This document shows positions 35,204-44,548 of a DNA stretch of 53,604 nt, one piece after another. The first letter of the stretch is position 1, and each line of letters opens with the position of its first letter. Below the pieces are notes generated by a model that had not been told where the DNA came from, did no database searches, and worked only from the letters and a program-made list of their open reading frames with translations. The translations under genes and the position numbers were made by a program. This DNA is from Dietzia massiliensis (GTDB lineage Bacteria; Actinomycetota; Actinomycetes; Mycobacteriales; Mycobacteriaceae), in contig NZ_JAHBAV010000012.1 of NCBI RefSeq assembly GCF_018390595.1, forward strand, positions 20,761 through 74,364, read 5' to 3'.

Positions 35204-37783
35204 ATGGATCCCGCCGTGCCGCCCGCCGATCCCCACCCCACGCCGTCGGCCATGCGCCGCGCCCTGCGCCGCGCCTCCGACGGCCTCACGCTCGACGTGA
35301 CCGAGGCCGCGGTGCTGCTGGCCGCGCGGGGCGAGGACCTGGACCGCCTGATGGCACTGGCCGCCGCCCGCCGGGACGCGCGCCTGGCAGACGAGGGCCG
35401 CGCCGGCGTGGTGACCTACTCGCGCAAGGTCTTCGTCCCGCTCACCCGCCTGTGCCGCGACCGATGCCACTACTGCACGTTCGTCACCGTGCCGGGCAAG
35501 CTCCGCGCGGCCGGCGAGGGGATGTTCCTCGACCCCGACGAGGTCGTCGAGCTGTGCCGCCGCGGCGCGGAGGCCGGCTGCAAGGAGGCGCTGTTCACCC
35601 TGGGGGACCGGCCCGAGGACCGGTGGCCCGAGGCGCGGGAGTGGCTCGAGTCGCGCGGCTTCTCCTCCACGCTGGACTACGTGCGCGCCATGGCGATCCG
35701 CGTGCTCGAGGAGACCGGACTGCTGCCACACCTCAACCCCGGCGTCATGAGCTGGGCGGAGCTGTCGCGTCTCAAGCCCGTCGCGCCGTCGATGGGCATG
35801 ATGCTCGAGACCACCGCGACCCGCCTGTTCACCACCCCGGGCGCCGCCCACCACGGCAGCCCCGACAAGGACCCGGCCGTGCGGCTGCGGACCCTCACCG
35901 ACGCCGGCCGCCTCGCGGTGCCGTTCACCTCGGGAATCCTCGTGGGAATCGGGGAGAACCGCACCGAGCGCGCCGAGAGCCTGCTGGCGCTGGCCGGGCT
36001 CGCGCGCGAGTTCGGGCACCTGCAGGAGGTGATCGTCCAGAACTTCCGCGCCAAGCCCGACACCGCGATGCGCTCGGCCGACGACGCCGGCCGGGACGAG
36101 TTCCTCGCCGCGATCGCCGTGGCGCGTCTCGTGCTGGGGCCGCGCGTGGCCGTGCAGGCGCCGCCCAACCTCGTCGACCGCGGCGACGTGCTGGCGCTCA
36201 TCGACGCAGGAGTGGACGACCTGGGTGGCATCTCGCCGCTGACCCCCGACCACGTCAACCCCGAGCGGCCGTGGCCGCACCTGGATGAGCTCACCGCCGA
36301 CCTCGCCGCGCGGGGGTGGGCGCTCACCGAGCGCCTCACCGCGCATCCGCGCTACGTCGGCGCCGGCGACGCGTGGATCGACCCGAGGGTGGCGGGCCAC
36401 GTCCGCGCCCTGACGGACCCGGTCACGGGGCTGGCCCGGGTGGGGGACGACGACGAGGTGGTGCAGCCCCAGGGGCGGCCCTGGCAGGAGCCGGACGACG
36501 ACTGGGACTCGAGCGGACGGACCGATCTGCACACGGCGATCGACTCCGAGGGCCGCAACACGGACACCCGGTCCGACATCGGCGAGGCGTTCGGCAACTG
36601 GGACGTCATCCGGGCCCGCGCCGCGGAGCTGGGGGCGGCGGCCCTGACTCCCGAGCGGGCGGACTCCGAGGTCCTCGCGGCGCTGCGGGCGGCCGAGGCG
36701 GACCCCGCCGGTCTCACCGACGAGCAGTACCTCGCGCTGGCCACCGCCACGGGGGACGGCCTCGCGGCGGTGGCCGGGCTCGCCGACCGGATCCGCGCCG
36801 ACGTGGTGGGGGAGATCGTCACCTACGTGGTCAACCGGAACATCAACTTCTCCAACATCTGCTACACCGGCTGCCGGTTCTGTGCGTTCGCCCAGCGCAA
36901 GGGTGACGCGGACGCCTTCTCGCTCTCCGCCGCGGAGGTCGCCGACCGCGCGTACGAGGCGTACGTCACCGGGGCGTCCGAGGTGTGCATGCAGGGCGGG
37001 ATCGACCCCGACCTGCCCGTGTCCGGCTACGCCGATCTCGTCCGCGCGGTCAAGGAGCGCGTGCCGTCGATGCACGTCCACGCCTTCAGCCCCATGGAGA
37101 TCTCCAACGGCGCGTCGCGCTCGGGCGTCGGCGTGCGCGAGTGGCTCACCGAGCTGCGGGCCGCCGGTCTCGACACCATCCCGGGCACCGCCGCGGAGAT
37201 CCTCGACGACGAGGTCCGCTGGGTCCTCACCAAGGGCAAGCTGCCCGCCGCCGAGTGGATCGACATCGTCACCACCGCGCACGAGGTGGGCTTGCGGTCG
37301 AGCTCGACCATGATGTACGGCCACGTCGACACCCCGCGCCACTGGGTGGCGCACCTGCGGACCCTGCGCGGCATCCAGGAGCGGACCGGCGGGTTCACCG
37401 AGTTCGTGCCGCTGCCCTTCGTTCACCGCAGCGCGCCGCTCTACCTGGCCGGGGCCGCCCGCCCGGGGCCGACGCGCGAGGAGAACGTGGCGGTGCACGC
37501 CCTGGCCCGGATCATGCTGCACGGGGCCATCGACCACGTCCAGACCAGCTGGGTCAAGCTCGGTGTCGCGGGCACGCGGACGATGCTGCGGTCGGGCGCC
37601 GACGACCTGGGCGGCACGCTCATGGAGGAGACCATCTCACGGATGGCGGGGGCGGAGAACGGCTCGGCCAAGTCGCCGGAGGAGATCGAGGAGATCGCCA
37701 CCGGGATCGGCCGCCCGGCCCGCCGTCGCGACACCGTCTACGGACCCGCCCACCGACCCGTCGGGGTGACCGTCGTCACATAG
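35204..37783 (+). CDS. fbiC: FO synthase, fused CofG-CofH radical SAM enzyme
   Basis: Makes 7,8-didemethyl-8-hydroxy-5-deazariboflavin, the deazaflavin core of coenzyme F420, from tyrosine and a ribityl-diaminouracil. 859 residues, normal for the actinobacterial fusion. The N-terminal CofG half (about 1-400) has the radical SAM cluster C84-x3-C88-x2-C91 (CRDRCHYC); the C-terminal CofH half (about 440-859) has C553-x3-C557-x2-C560 (CYTGCRFC). An acidic linker near 410-445 separates them. Its presence means that F420-dependent enzymes, such as the LLM oxidoreductase in this window, can be supplied. It stands alone, divergent from the PH genes. Confidence 0.97.
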   Translation: MDPAVPPADPHPTPSAMRRALRRASDGLTLDVTEAAVLLAARGEDLDRLMALAAARRDARLADEGRAGVVTYSRKVFVPLTRLCRDRCHYCTFVTVPGKLRAAGEGMFLDPDEVVELCRRGAEAGCKEALFTLGDRPEDRWPEAREWLESRGFSSTLDYVRAMAIRVLEETGLLPHLNPGVMSWAELSRLKPVAPSMGMMLETTATRLFTTPGAAHHGSPDKDPAVRLRTLTDAGRLAVPFTSGILVGIGENRTERAESLLALAGLAREFGHLQEVIVQNFRAKPDTAMRSADDAGRDEFLAAIAVARLVLGPRVAVQAPPNLVDRGDVLALIDAGVDDLGGISPLTPDHVNPERPWPHLDELTADLAARGWALTERLTAHPRYVGAGDAWIDPRVAGHVRALTDPVTGLARVGDDDEVVQPQGRPWQEPDDDWDSSGRTDLHTAIDSEGRNTDTRSDIGEAFGNWDVIRARAAELGAAALTPERADSEVLAALRAAEADPAGLTDEQYLALATATGDGLAAVAGLADRIRADVVGEIVTYVVNRNINFSNICYTGCRFCAFAQRKGDADAFSLSAAEVADRAYEAYVTGASEVCMQGGIDPDLPVSGYADLVRAVKERVPSMHVHAFSPMEISNGASRSGVGVREWLTELRAAGLDTIPGTAAEILDDEVRWVLTKGKLPAAEWIDIVTTAHEVGLRSSSTMMYGHVDTPRHWVAHLRTLRGIQERTGGFTEFVPLPFVHRSAPLYLAGAARPGPTREENVAVHALARIMLHGAIDHVQTSWVKLGVAGTRTMLRSGADDLGGTLMEETISRMAGAENGSAKSPEEIEEIATGIGRPARRRDTVYGPAHRPVGVTVVT

Positions 37784-37869
37784 GTCGATCGGCTCGCGGG
37801 GCGGCTTCCGCATCCGCGTGGCCTGTGACATACCATTCAGGTCATACCGCTACGAGGAAGGTGGCTGAC

Positions 37870-38193
37870 GTGACCTACACGATCGCAGAGCCGTGCGTCG
37901 ACGTGATGGACAAGTCCTGCGTCGAGGAGTGTCCTGTCGACTGCATCTACGAGGGTGGACGGATGTTGTACATCCACCCCGACGAGTGCGTCGACTGCGG
38001 GGCGTGTGAGCCGGTCTGCCCCGTGGAGGCCATCTTCTACGAGGACGACGTCCCGGACGAGTGGACCGAGTACAACGCCGCGAACGCGGACTTCTTCGTC
38101 GAGCTCGGATCGCCGGGCGGCGCGGCCAAGGTCGGCAAGGTCGACTACGACCACCCGATGGTCAAGGCGCTCCCGCCCATGAACCAGGAGTGA
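37870..38193 (+). CDS. fdxC: seven-iron ferredoxin
   Basis: 107-residue electron carrier with a [3Fe-4S] and a [4Fe-4S] cluster. The cysteines follow the FdxA/FdxC spacing: C9, C17, C21-P and C25, then C40-x2-C-x2-C-x3-C-P in DECVDCGACEPVCPVEA. The tail (about 60-107) is the usual extension ending PPMNQE. GTG 37870 is chosen because it gives the conserved MTYTIAEPCVD start and has AGGAAGG 8 nt upstream; the nearer GTG at 37861 sits inside that ribosome binding site. dapC follows after 8 nt, as in M. tuberculosis Rv1177-Rv1178. Confidence 0.95.
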   Translation: MTYTIAEPCVDVMDKSCVEECPVDCIYEGGRMLYIHPDECVDCGACEPVCPVEAIFYEDDVPDEWTEYNAANADFFVELGSPGGAAKVGKVDYDHPMVKALPPMNQE

Positions 38194-38201
38194 CCCCGGT
38201 G

Positions 38202-39311
38202 GTGTCGCGCCCGGAGCGTCGACCGCCCGGGCGCGCGCTCCCGGTGTTCCCCTGGGACACCCTCTCGGACGCCCGCTCGCGCGCCTCCGCCCACCCGGAC
38301 GGTCTCGTCGACCTCACCGTCGGTACGCCCGTGGATCCGGTCGCCCCGGTGATCCGCGAGGCGCTCGCCGCAGGCTCGGACCGGCCCGGGTACCCCACGA
38401 CCGTCGGCACCCCCGCTCTGCGGCGGGCCGCGGTTGATGCGCTGGAGCGCCGGTACGGCGTCACGGGGCTCACTCCCGACGCCGTGCTACCGGCGATCGG
38501 CACAAAAGAACTCATCGCGGGCCTGCCCGCCCAGCTCGGACTGGGGCCGGGCCACTCGGTCGTCGTGCCCGAGGTCGCCTACCCGACCTATGAGGTCGGC
38601 GCACTGCTGGCGGGGGCCACGGTGGTTCGCGCCGACTCGCTCATGCAGCTCGGCCCGTCCTCGCCGACGTTGCTGTACCTCAACTCACCGTCGAACCCCA
38701 GTGGCAAGGTGCTCGGCGTGGACCACCTGCGCAAGGTGGTCGGCTGGGCCCGCGACCGCGGCGTGATCGTGGCCTCCGACGAGTGTTACCTCGGACTGGT
38801 GTGGGAGGGCGAGGCGCCCTCGATCCTCGATTCGCGTGTCTGCGACGGCGACCACACCGGTCTCCTCGCACTGCACTCGCTGTCCAAGACCTCGAACCTC
38901 GCGTCCTACCGCGCCGGGTTCGTCGCCGGTGACCCCGGCCTGGTCGCCGAGCTGCTCGAGGTGCGCAAGCACGCCGGGATGATGATGCCGCTGCCCGTGC
39001 AGTCCGCCACGGCCGCGGCGTTGTCCGACGACGCCCACGAGAACGAACAGCGCGAGCGGTACCGGGCCCGCCGCGCGCGTCTGCGGCCCGCCGTGGAGGC
39101 CGCCGGCTTCCGGATCGACCACTCCGAGGCCGGGCTCTACCTGTGGGCGACCCGCGACGAGCCCTGCCGGGACACGGTGGACTGGTTCGCCGAGCGCGGC
39201 GTACTGGTCGCCCCGGGCGAGTTCTACGGTCCCGCCGGCGCGCGACACGTGCGCATCGCGCTCACGGCCACGGACGTGACCGTCGACGAGGCCGTGCGCC
39301 GGCTGGCCTGA
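38202..39311 (+). CDS. dapC: N-succinyldiaminopimelate aminotransferase
   Basis: PLP enzyme that converts N-succinyl-2-amino-6-ketopimelate to N-succinyl-diaminopimelate in the lysine and peptidoglycan pathway. 369 residues of the class I/II aminotransferase fold. LPVFPWDTLSDAR and DLTVGTPVDPV are typical of actinobacterial DapC. The PLP-binding lysine lies in SLSKTSNLASYRAGF, and the substrate-binding N-S-P-S-N-P-S-G motif and terminal arginine (HVRIAL) are present. Two consecutive GTG codons (38199, 38202) both fit the AGGAG upstream; the second gives the common N-terminus. It is co-transcribed with fdxC. Confidence 0.93.
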   Translation: MSRPERRPPGRALPVFPWDTLSDARSRASAHPDGLVDLTVGTPVDPVAPVIREALAAGSDRPGYPTTVGTPALRRAAVDALERRYGVTGLTPDAVLPAIGTKELIAGLPAQLGLGPGHSVVVPEVAYPTYEVGALLAGATVVRADSLMQLGPSSPTLLYLNSPSNPSGKVLGVDHLRKVVGWARDRGVIVASDECYLGLVWEGEAPSILDSRVCDGDHTGLLALHSLSKTSNLASYRAGFVAGDPGLVAELLEVRKHAGMMMPLPVQSATAAALSDDAHENEQRERYRARRARLRPAVEAAGFRIDHSEAGLYLWATRDEPCRDTVDWFAERGVLVAPGEFYGPAGARHVRIALTATDVTVDEAVRRLA

Positions 39312-39398
39312 CCGGCTTCCGGGCGCCCGCTCGCACGGTCCGCCGCCCGGCGCGGCGCCGCCCGGCTCGGGCCCCTCGTCCCCCCACCGCACATCGAA

Positions 39399-39447
39399 AA
39401 GACGGTTCCGCACACATCGCCCGAGTGGGGGTGTGCGGAACCGTCTT
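39399..39447. terminator. bidirectional hairpin terminator between dapC and dapD
   Basis: A perfect 17-bp stem, AAGACGGTTCCGCACAC (39399-39415) paired with 39431-39447, encloses a 15-nt loop. The strand toward dapD's 3' end reads into TTTT on the minus strand, and the plus strand into TTCTCGTT. It lies between convergent genes and can stop transcription from both sides. Confidence 0.85.
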
Positions 39448-39465
39448 CTCGTTGCTGGACGGGTC

Positions 39466-40434
39466 TCAGTCGTTGGCGTGCAGGTCCGCGTTGAGCTCGA
39501 CGCCCTCGCGCTTCCACGGCACGGCCTCGACCGCACCGGAGACGGAGTTGCGACGGAACAGCAGGTTGTCCATCCCGGACAGCTGCCCGGCCTTGACCGG
39601 CTCGCGCTCCGCCCAGGCCCCGGCGCGGACGTCCACCTTCGTGCCGGCGGTCACGTAGAGGCCGGCCTCCACCACGCAGTCGTCACCGAGCGAGATGCCG
39701 ACGCCCGAGTTGGCGCCGAGGAGGCAGCGCTCGCCGATCGAGATGGTCTCCTTGCCGCCCCCGGAGAGGGTGCCCATGATGGAGGCCCCGCCGCCGACAT
39801 CCGAGTCCGCACCGACGACGACGCCCGCGGAGATGCGGCCCTCGACCATCGACGCGCCCAGCGTCCCGGCGTTGAAGTTGACGAAGCCCTCGTGCATGAC
39901 GGTGGTGCCCTCGGCCAGGTGCGCGCCGAGGCGGACGCGGTCGGCGTCGGCGATCCGCACGCCCGACGGGACCACGTAGTCCACCATGCGCGGGAACTTG
40001 TCCACCCCGTACACGGTCACCGGGCCGCGGGCACGGAGCTTGGCCCGGACCAGCTCGAAGCCCGGGACGGCGCAGGGGCCGAAGTTCGTCCACACGACGT
40101 TGGTGAGCTTGCCGAACAGGCCGTCCATGTTGGCGAAGTGCGGCCGGATGAGGCGATGGCTGATCAGGTGCAGGCGGAGGTAGGCGTCGTAGGCGTCCGC
40201 CGGGGGTTCGGTGAGGTCGGAGATCTCGACCCGCACGGCCACCCGCTCGACGCCGCGGTCCTCGTCCGGCCCGATCAGGGACGCGAGCTCGGCGGGCACC
40301 TCGTCGCCGGACAGGACGGTGTGACCGCTCGAGGAGGCGGCGCCCAGCTCCGGCTCGGGGTACCACACGTCGAGGACGGTGTGGTCGGACGTCAGGGTGG
40401 CGATTCCGGTGGCCACGGCTCCATGTGCACTCAT
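39466..40434 (-). CDS. dapD: 2,3,4,5-tetrahydropyridine-2,6-dicarboxylate N-succinyltransferase
   Basis: Transfers succinyl from succinyl-CoA to tetrahydrodipicolinate, the entry step of the succinylase branch of lysine/diaminopimelate synthesis. 322 residues: N-terminal helical domain, then a left-handed beta-helix of hexapeptide repeats (about 165-285; [59 protein letters not shown]). This is the long actinobacterial DapD, not the ~275-residue E. coli form. TAGCAT lies 7 nt before the ATG, supporting 40434 as a leaderless start. It is divergent from dapE and converges on dapC, so three dap genes sit together. Confidence 0.95.
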   Translation of the reverse strand: MSAHGAVATGIATLTSDHTVLDVWYPEPELGAASSSGHTVLSGDEVPAELASLIGPDEDRGVERVAVRVEISDLTEPPADAYDAYLRLHLISHRLIRPHFANMDGLFGKLTNVVWTNFGPCAVPGFELVRAKLRARGPVTVYGVDKFPRMVDYVVPSGVRIADADRVRLGAHLAEGTTVMHEGFVNFNAGTLGASMVEGRISAGVVVGADSDVGGGASIMGTLSGGGKETISIGERCLLGANSGVGISLGDDCVVEAGLYVTAGTKVDVRAGAWAEREPVKAGQLSGMDNLLFRRNSVSGAVEAVPWKREGVELNADLHAND

Positions 40435-40441
40435 GGCCCCG

Positions 40442-40447
40442 ATGCTA
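40442..40447 (-). promoter_or_regulatory. -10 element for leaderless dapD transcript
   Basis: TAGCAT on the minus strand, 7 nt before ATG 40434. It is 56 nt from the dapE -10, so the two promoters lie back to back. Confidence 0.5.
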
Positions 40448-40503
40448 GCGGTCCGCCCGGACCCACACCGGTCACGGTCGAGTCGCGCACCGGCCCGGGC
40501 AAC

Positions 40504-40509
40504 TAGGGT
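40504..40509 (+). promoter_or_regulatory. -10 element for leaderless dapE transcript
   Basis: TAGGGT is 7 nt upstream of GTG 40517 and excludes the GTG at 40508, which overlaps it. Confidence 0.5.
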
Positions 40510-40516
40510 GGAGACC

Positions 40517-41686
40517 GTGACCGCCGCCCTCGATCTGACCGCCGACCCGGTCGACCTCACCCGCGCCCTGGTCGACATCCCCAGCCCCTCGCGGCAGGAG
40601 GACGCGATCGCCACAGCCGTACACGCCGCGCTCGAGTCGACCGTCGCGGCCTTCACCGGCCCTGCCGCGGGGCGGACGGAGGTGATCCGCGACGGCAACC
40701 GGGTGCTCGCCCGAACCCGACGCGGGCTGCCGTCCCGGGTCGTGCTGGCCGGGCACCTCGACACGGTGCCGCTCGCCGACAACGTCCCGTGCCGGATCAC
40801 CGGCGAGGCAGACGAGCGGATCCTGCACGGCTGCGGGACGGTCGACATGAAATCAGGCGACGCGGTGTTCCTCCACCTGTTCGCGCTACTGGCGGACAGT
40901 GAGGACCTGGCCCACGACCTCACCCTCGTGCTCTACGACTGCGAGGAGATCGAGGCGACGGCCAACGGCCTCGGTCACCTCGAACGCAGCCACCGCGACT
41001 GGCTGGGCGGGGACGTCGCGATCCTCGGGGAGCCCACCGGCGGACTGATCGAGGCCGGGTGTCAGGGGACCCTGCGGATCCGGGTCCACGGTCGCGGCGT
41101 GCGCGCACACTCGGCGCGCAGCTGGCTGGGCGACAACGCGGTGCACCGCCTCGCGCCGGTGCTCGCCGCACTCGCCGCGTACGAGGCCCGGTCGGTGGAC
41201 ATCGACGGCTGCGTCTACCGGGAGGGGCTGCAGGCGGTGCGGATGTCGGCGGGCGTCGCCGGCAACACCGTGCCGGACGAGGCCTGGCTCGACGTCAACT
41301 TCCGTTCGGCCCCGGACCGCGACACGGACGCCGCCCTCGCGCACGCGCTCGACGCCCTCGGACTCGCCGGGTTCCCGCGGGTGGAGACCGGAGAGGTCCC
41401 GCCGACCGAGCCGGGTCTGTACTGGGAGCTGACCGACCTGTCGCCGGGCGCGCTGCCGGGCCTGAGCGCCCCCGCCGCGGCGGACCTCGTCCGGGCGGCC
41501 GGCGGGCGGGTCCGCGCCAAGTACGGCTGGACCGACGTGTCCCGGTTCGCCGCACTGGGTATCCCGGCGGTCAACCTCGGACCCGGCGACCCCGGGCTGG
41601 CGCACAAGCGCGATGAGCATTGTCCCGCCGTCCAGATCACCGAGGTGACCCGGACGCTGCGCGACTACCTCACCACCTCGGGCTGA
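40517..41686 (+). CDS. dapE: succinyl-diaminopimelate desuccinylase
   Basis: Di-zinc M20 hydrolase that removes succinate to give LL-diaminopimelate for lysine and cell-wall cross-links. 389 residues. Metal ligands and the base are recognisable in [33 protein letters not shown] and the C-terminal AHKRDEHCP. The lid domain lies at about 180-290. The GTG at 40517 is favoured by the TAGGGT hexamer 7 nt upstream. It is divergent from dapD and followed after 77 nt by the LOG genes. Confidence 0.94.
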   Translation: MTAALDLTADPVDLTRALVDIPSPSRQEDAIATAVHAALESTVAAFTGPAAGRTEVIRDGNRVLARTRRGLPSRVVLAGHLDTVPLADNVPCRITGEADERILHGCGTVDMKSGDAVFLHLFALLADSEDLAHDLTLVLYDCEEIEATANGLGHLERSHRDWLGGDVAILGEPTGGLIEAGCQGTLRIRVHGRGVRAHSARSWLGDNAVHRLAPVLAALAAYEARSVDIDGCVYREGLQAVRMSAGVAGNTVPDEAWLDVNFRSAPDRDTDAALAHALDALGLAGFPRVETGEVPPTEPGLYWELTDLSPGALPGLSAPAAADLVRAAGGRVRAKYGWTDVSRFAALGIPAVNLGPGDPGLAHKRDEHCPAVQITEVTRTLRDYLTTSG

Positions 41687-41763
41687 GACGGCCCCGGGCC
41701 CTGCCCGAGCCCGGGCCCCCGCGCCGCCGCCCGACACACCAGACCACAGAAGGAGACACGGCC

Positions 41764-42564
41764 ATGGCCCCCAACGACCCGGTCCACATGCGTGGACCCG
41801 TCCTCGTCCGTCGGGAGAAGGACGGCGGGCGCACGACGACCGACCAGCGGCTGCTGGACAAGAACCAGGACACCGACTGGCTGCACACCGATCCGTGGCG
41901 GGTGCTGCGCATACAGAGCGAGTTCGTCAACGGCTTCGGCGCGCTGGCGGAACTGAAGGACGCCGTCAGCGTGTTCGGCTCGGCCCGCACCCGTCCCGGC
42001 GACCCCGCCTACGAGCAGGCGGTGGAACTGGGCCGCGCACTGTCCGAGGCGGGCTACGCGGTGGTGACCGGCGGCGGCCCGGGCCAGATGGAGGCCGCCA
42101 ACAAGGGCGCGTGGGAGGCCGACGGGCAGTCGGTCGGACTGGGCATCGAGCTGCCCCACGAGCAGGGCATGAACCGGTGGGTCGACCTCGGTCTGCACTT
42201 CCGGTACTTCTTCATCCGCAAGACGATGTTCGTCAAGTACACGCAGGCGTTCGTGTGCACGCCGGGCGGATTCGGCACCCTCGACGAGTTCTTCGAGGCC
42301 ATCACCCTGGTCCAGACGGACAAGATCACCCGGTTCCCGATCGTGTTGTTGGGCGTGGACTTCTGGTCGCCGCTGGTGGACTGGATCCGCGGCACGCTGG
42401 CCGAACAGGGGATGATCTCGGCGTCCGACCTCGAGCTGTTCCTCGTGACCGACTCGGTGCCCGAGGCGGTGGAGTTCATCCGCGAGGCGCACCACCGGGC
42501 CGCGCTGACATCCGAGCAGCGGGAGGACCTCATCGGCGAGGAGCACCGGGGGGTCGAGCGCTGA
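41764..42564 (+). CDS. LOG family protein (TIGR00730), long form
   Basis: 266-residue Rossmann-fold protein of the LOG (cytokinin riboside 5'-monophosphate phosphoribohydrolase) family. A charged ~70-residue N-terminal extension precedes the core. Conserved motifs: SVFGSARTRPGD, VVTGGGPGQMEAANKGA, FHYFFIRKTMF-like (LHFRYFFIRKTMF) and PGGFGTLDEFFE, the nucleotide-phosphate binding and catalytic site. Bacterial members cleave AMP-type nucleotides to base and ribose phosphate. The next gene encodes a second, shorter LOG and overlaps by one base (TGATG). Confidence 0.88.
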   Translation: MAPNDPVHMRGPVLVRREKDGGRTTTDQRLLDKNQDTDWLHTDPWRVLRIQSEFVNGFGALAELKDAVSVFGSARTRPGDPAYEQAVELGRALSEAGYAVVTGGGPGQMEAANKGAWEADGQSVGLGIELPHEQGMNRWVDLGLHFRYFFIRKTMFVKYTQAFVCTPGGFGTLDEFFEAITLVQTDKITRFPIVLLGVDFWSPLVDWIRGTLAEQGMISASDLELFLVTDSVPEAVEFIREAHHRAALTSEQREDLIGEEHRGVER

Positions 42565-43118
42565 TGGCGCCGGTCCCGAACCGTCGGGTGTGCGTCTACT
42601 GCGCGTCCTCGACCTACGACCCGCGCCTGCTGGAGATCGCGACCGAGGTCGGTGACGCGATCGCCCGTCGGGGGTGGTCGCTGGTCTCGGGCGGCGGCAA
42701 CGTCTCCATGATGGGTGCGCTGGCCGAGGCGGCACGCGCGGGCGGCGCCCGGACGGTCGGTGTGATCCCCGAGGGGCTGCGGGTGCGGGAGGTCGCCGAC
42801 ACGGCGGCCGACGAGCTCGTCGTCGTCACCACCATGCGGGAACGCAAGCGGGAGATGGAGGAGCGCTCCGACGCGTTCCTCACCCTGCCCGGGGGGATCG
42901 GGACCATGGAGGAGATGTTCGAGATGTGGACCTCTGCCTCGCTGGGGTTCCACTACAAGCCGGTCGTGCTCTACGACCCCATCGGCTTCTACCGCCCGCT
43001 GCTCGACTGGGTCGACGGGCTGGCGGAGGCCGGGCTGGTCAAGCCGGAGGCGCTGGAGTGCCTCGTGGTGCGCGAGGACCTCGACGCCGCTCTCGACGCC
43101 TGTGGAGGGCGCAGGTGA
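42564..43118 (+). CDS. LOG family protein (TIGR00730), Rv1205 type
   Basis: 184-residue standard LOG protein, counterpart of M. tuberculosis Rv1205, which makes cytokinins and is degraded by the proteasome there. It has VCVYCASSTYDPR, LVSGGGNVSMMGALAEAA, the M-x-x-R-K motif (TMRERKREM) and PGGIGTMEEMFE with the catalytic glutamate. It is co-translated with the preceding paralogue and with folP2 (GTGA at 43115-43118). Confidence 0.92.
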   Translation: MAPVPNRRVCVYCASSTYDPRLLEIATEVGDAIARRGWSLVSGGGNVSMMGALAEAARAGGARTVGVIPEGLRVREVADTAADELVVVTTMRERKREMEERSDAFLTLPGGIGTMEEMFEMWTSASLGFHYKPVVLYDPIGFYRPLLDWVDGLAEAGLVKPEALECLVVREDLDAALDACGGRR

Positions 43119-44011
43119 CCCCGCCCGGCCCTGCCCCGCGGCCGGTCGCGGCTCCCACCCTCTGCGGGCGGCCGGTCCCGGTGGACCGTCCCCTGGTCAT
43201 GGCGATCGTCAACCGCACGCCCGACTCGTTCTACGACCGCGGCGCGACGTTCACCGACTCCGCGGCGATGCGCCGCGTCGACGAGGTCGTGGCGGCGCGG
43301 GCGGACATTCTCGACATCGGCGGCGTCAAGGCCGGGCCGGGGGACCTCGTCGACGCCGAGGAGGAGACCCGCCGGGTCGTGCCGTTCGTCGAGGCGGTGC
43401 GCGGGCGGCACCCCGACGTGTTCATCTCGGTGGACACATGGCGCGGTGAGGTGGCGCGACGCGCGCTCGCGGCCGGCGCGGACCTGGTCAACGACACGTG
43501 GGCGGGCCACGACCCCGGGGTGCTCGCCGCGGCCGGGGAGGCCGGCGCGGGCTTCGTGTGCTCGCACACCGGCGGCGCGGTGCCGCGGACGCGCCCGTTC
43601 CGCGTGGGATACGCCGACGTGGTCCGTGACGTCGTCGAGGAGCTCACGTCCGCGGCCGAGCGCGCGTTGGCCGCCGGGGTGCCGGCCGACGGCGTCCTCA
43701 TCGACCCGACCCACGACTTCGGCAAGAACACCTTCCACGGTCTCGAGCTGCTCAGGCGGATGGACGAGATCGTGGCGGTGGGCCACCCCGTGCTCATGGC
43801 GCTGAGCAACAAGGACTTCATCGGCGAGACCCTGGACGCCGGGGTCGACGACCGGGCGGAGGGCACGCTGGCGGCCACCTCGGTCGCCGCCTACCTCGGC
43901 GCGCGGGTGTTCCGCACGCACGACGTGCCGGGCACGCTGCGCGCTCTGGAGATGGTCGCGTCGATCGTGGGCACCCGCCGACCTGCGCGGACGGTACGCG
44001 GTCTGGCCTGA
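43115..44011 (+). CDS. folP2: FolP2, dihydropteroate synthase-like protein
   Basis: 298-residue TIM-barrel protein of the DHPS family. MAIVNRTPDSFYDRGATF resembles the FolP loop 1 N-x-T-P-D-S-F, DIGGVKAGPG and FISVDTWRGEVARRAL follow, and the pterin region reads DPTHDFGKNTFHGLELLRR. The M. tuberculosis FolP2 with the same changes has no detectable DHPS activity, and its role is unsettled, so I do not assign folate synthesis. GTG 43115 overlaps the LOG stop codon. A true folP1 would be expected elsewhere. Confidence 0.9.
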   Translation: MTPPGPAPRPVAAPTLCGRPVPVDRPLVMAIVNRTPDSFYDRGATFTDSAAMRRVDEVVAARADILDIGGVKAGPGDLVDAEEETRRVVPFVEAVRGRHPDVFISVDTWRGEVARRALAAGADLVNDTWAGHDPGVLAAAGEAGAGFVCSHTGGAVPRTRPFRVGYADVVRDVVEELTSAAERALAAGVPADGVLIDPTHDFGKNTFHGLELLRRMDEIVAVGHPVLMALSNKDFIGETLDAGVDDRAEGTLAATSVAAYLGARVFRTHDVPGTLRALEMVASIVGTRRPARTVRGLA

Positions 44012-44061
44012 GTCGTGTGGGAGACTGGGCGCGGCGGTCGTCACTACAGGAGGGGAGCGCG

Positions 44062-44457
44062 ATGCTCACCATCGTCGTCTACGTGGTCGTGACGCTGATC
44101 GTGGCCGCGGGGCTGTTCGCGCTGTCGCTGCTGGTGTTCGGGCGCTCGGAACTGCTGCCCCCCGTCGAGGCGGGCCACACCGTCACCCGTCTGCCGCAGG
44201 GCCCGCTGTCCGGGGACGACATCCGGGCGGTGCGCCTCGGGGTGTCCGCGCGCGGGTACACGATGGCCGAGGTCGACTGGACCCTGGAGCAGGCCGCGCT
44301 GGAGATCGACCGGTTGCGGGCGCGGCTGGGGGAGACCGCCGTCGGTGACGCGGCGTCTGACGCGGCGTCTGACGGCGCGCCCGTCGGGGCGCCCGTCGGG
44401 GCGGATGGTGCGGATGGTCGGTCTGCTACGACGTCCGAGTCGGGCCGGACGCGCTAG
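44062..44457 (+). CDS. Rv1209-like membrane-anchored DivIVA-domain protein
   Basis: 131 residues: one N-terminal membrane helix (about 2-26), then a short DivIVA-like segment (LSGDDIRAVRLGVSARGYTMAEVDWTLEQAALEIDRLRARL, about 50-90) that in Wag31 relatives starts the coiled coil. The tail (about 95-131) is low-complexity and is built from three successive in-frame tandem duplications. The gene follows folP2 by 50 nt with an AGGAGGGG ribosome binding site. A role at the pole or septum is inference. M. tuberculosis has gpgS between folP2 and this gene; here it is missing. Confidence 0.78.
   Translation: MLTIVVYVVVTLIVAAGLFALSLLVFGRSELLPPVEAGHTVTRLPQGPLSGDDIRAVRLGVSARGYTMAEVDWTLEQAALEIDRLRARLGETAVGDAASDAASDGAPVGAPVGADGADGRSATTSESGRTR
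44347..44418 (+). repeat. three consecutive in-frame tandem duplications in the Rv1209-like gene
   Basis: A 12-mer GACGCGGCGTCT twice (44347-44370), a 12-mer GCGCCCGTCGGG twice (44377-44400) and a 9-mer GCGGATGGT twice (44401-44418). All units are multiples of three, giving D-A-A-S, G-A-P-V and A-D-G repeats in the protein. Confidence 0.9.
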
Positions 44458-44460
44458 AAT
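44455..44460 (+). promoter_or_regulatory. -10 element of the DUF3117 gene, overlapping the upstream stop codon
   Basis: TAGAAT is a near-consensus -10. Its first three bases are the TAG stop of the Rv1209-like gene. Transcription would start near 44467, leaving an ~80-nt leader with a GGGCGC/GCGCCC hairpin (44498-44519). Confidence 0.55.
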
Positions 44461-44548
44461 CTGTTGTATCCACTGGAGCAGTACCGATCGTGGGCACGGG
44501 CGCCCGGCAGGGCGCGCCCCGCGGACTAGGACGAAGGGAATCGACCTG

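Noticed and set aside
34817..37537. About 900-codon minus-strand open frame opposite fbiC
   Set aside because: fbiC on the plus strand carries both radical SAM motifs; the antisense frame is low-complexity Gly/Arg/His/Val sequence.
37829..37848. CATACC repeated at a 14-bp distance upstream of fdxC
   Set aside because: Only six bases are shared, and the copies fit neither a promoter pair nor a known regulator period; TACCAT at 37831 could equally be a -10.
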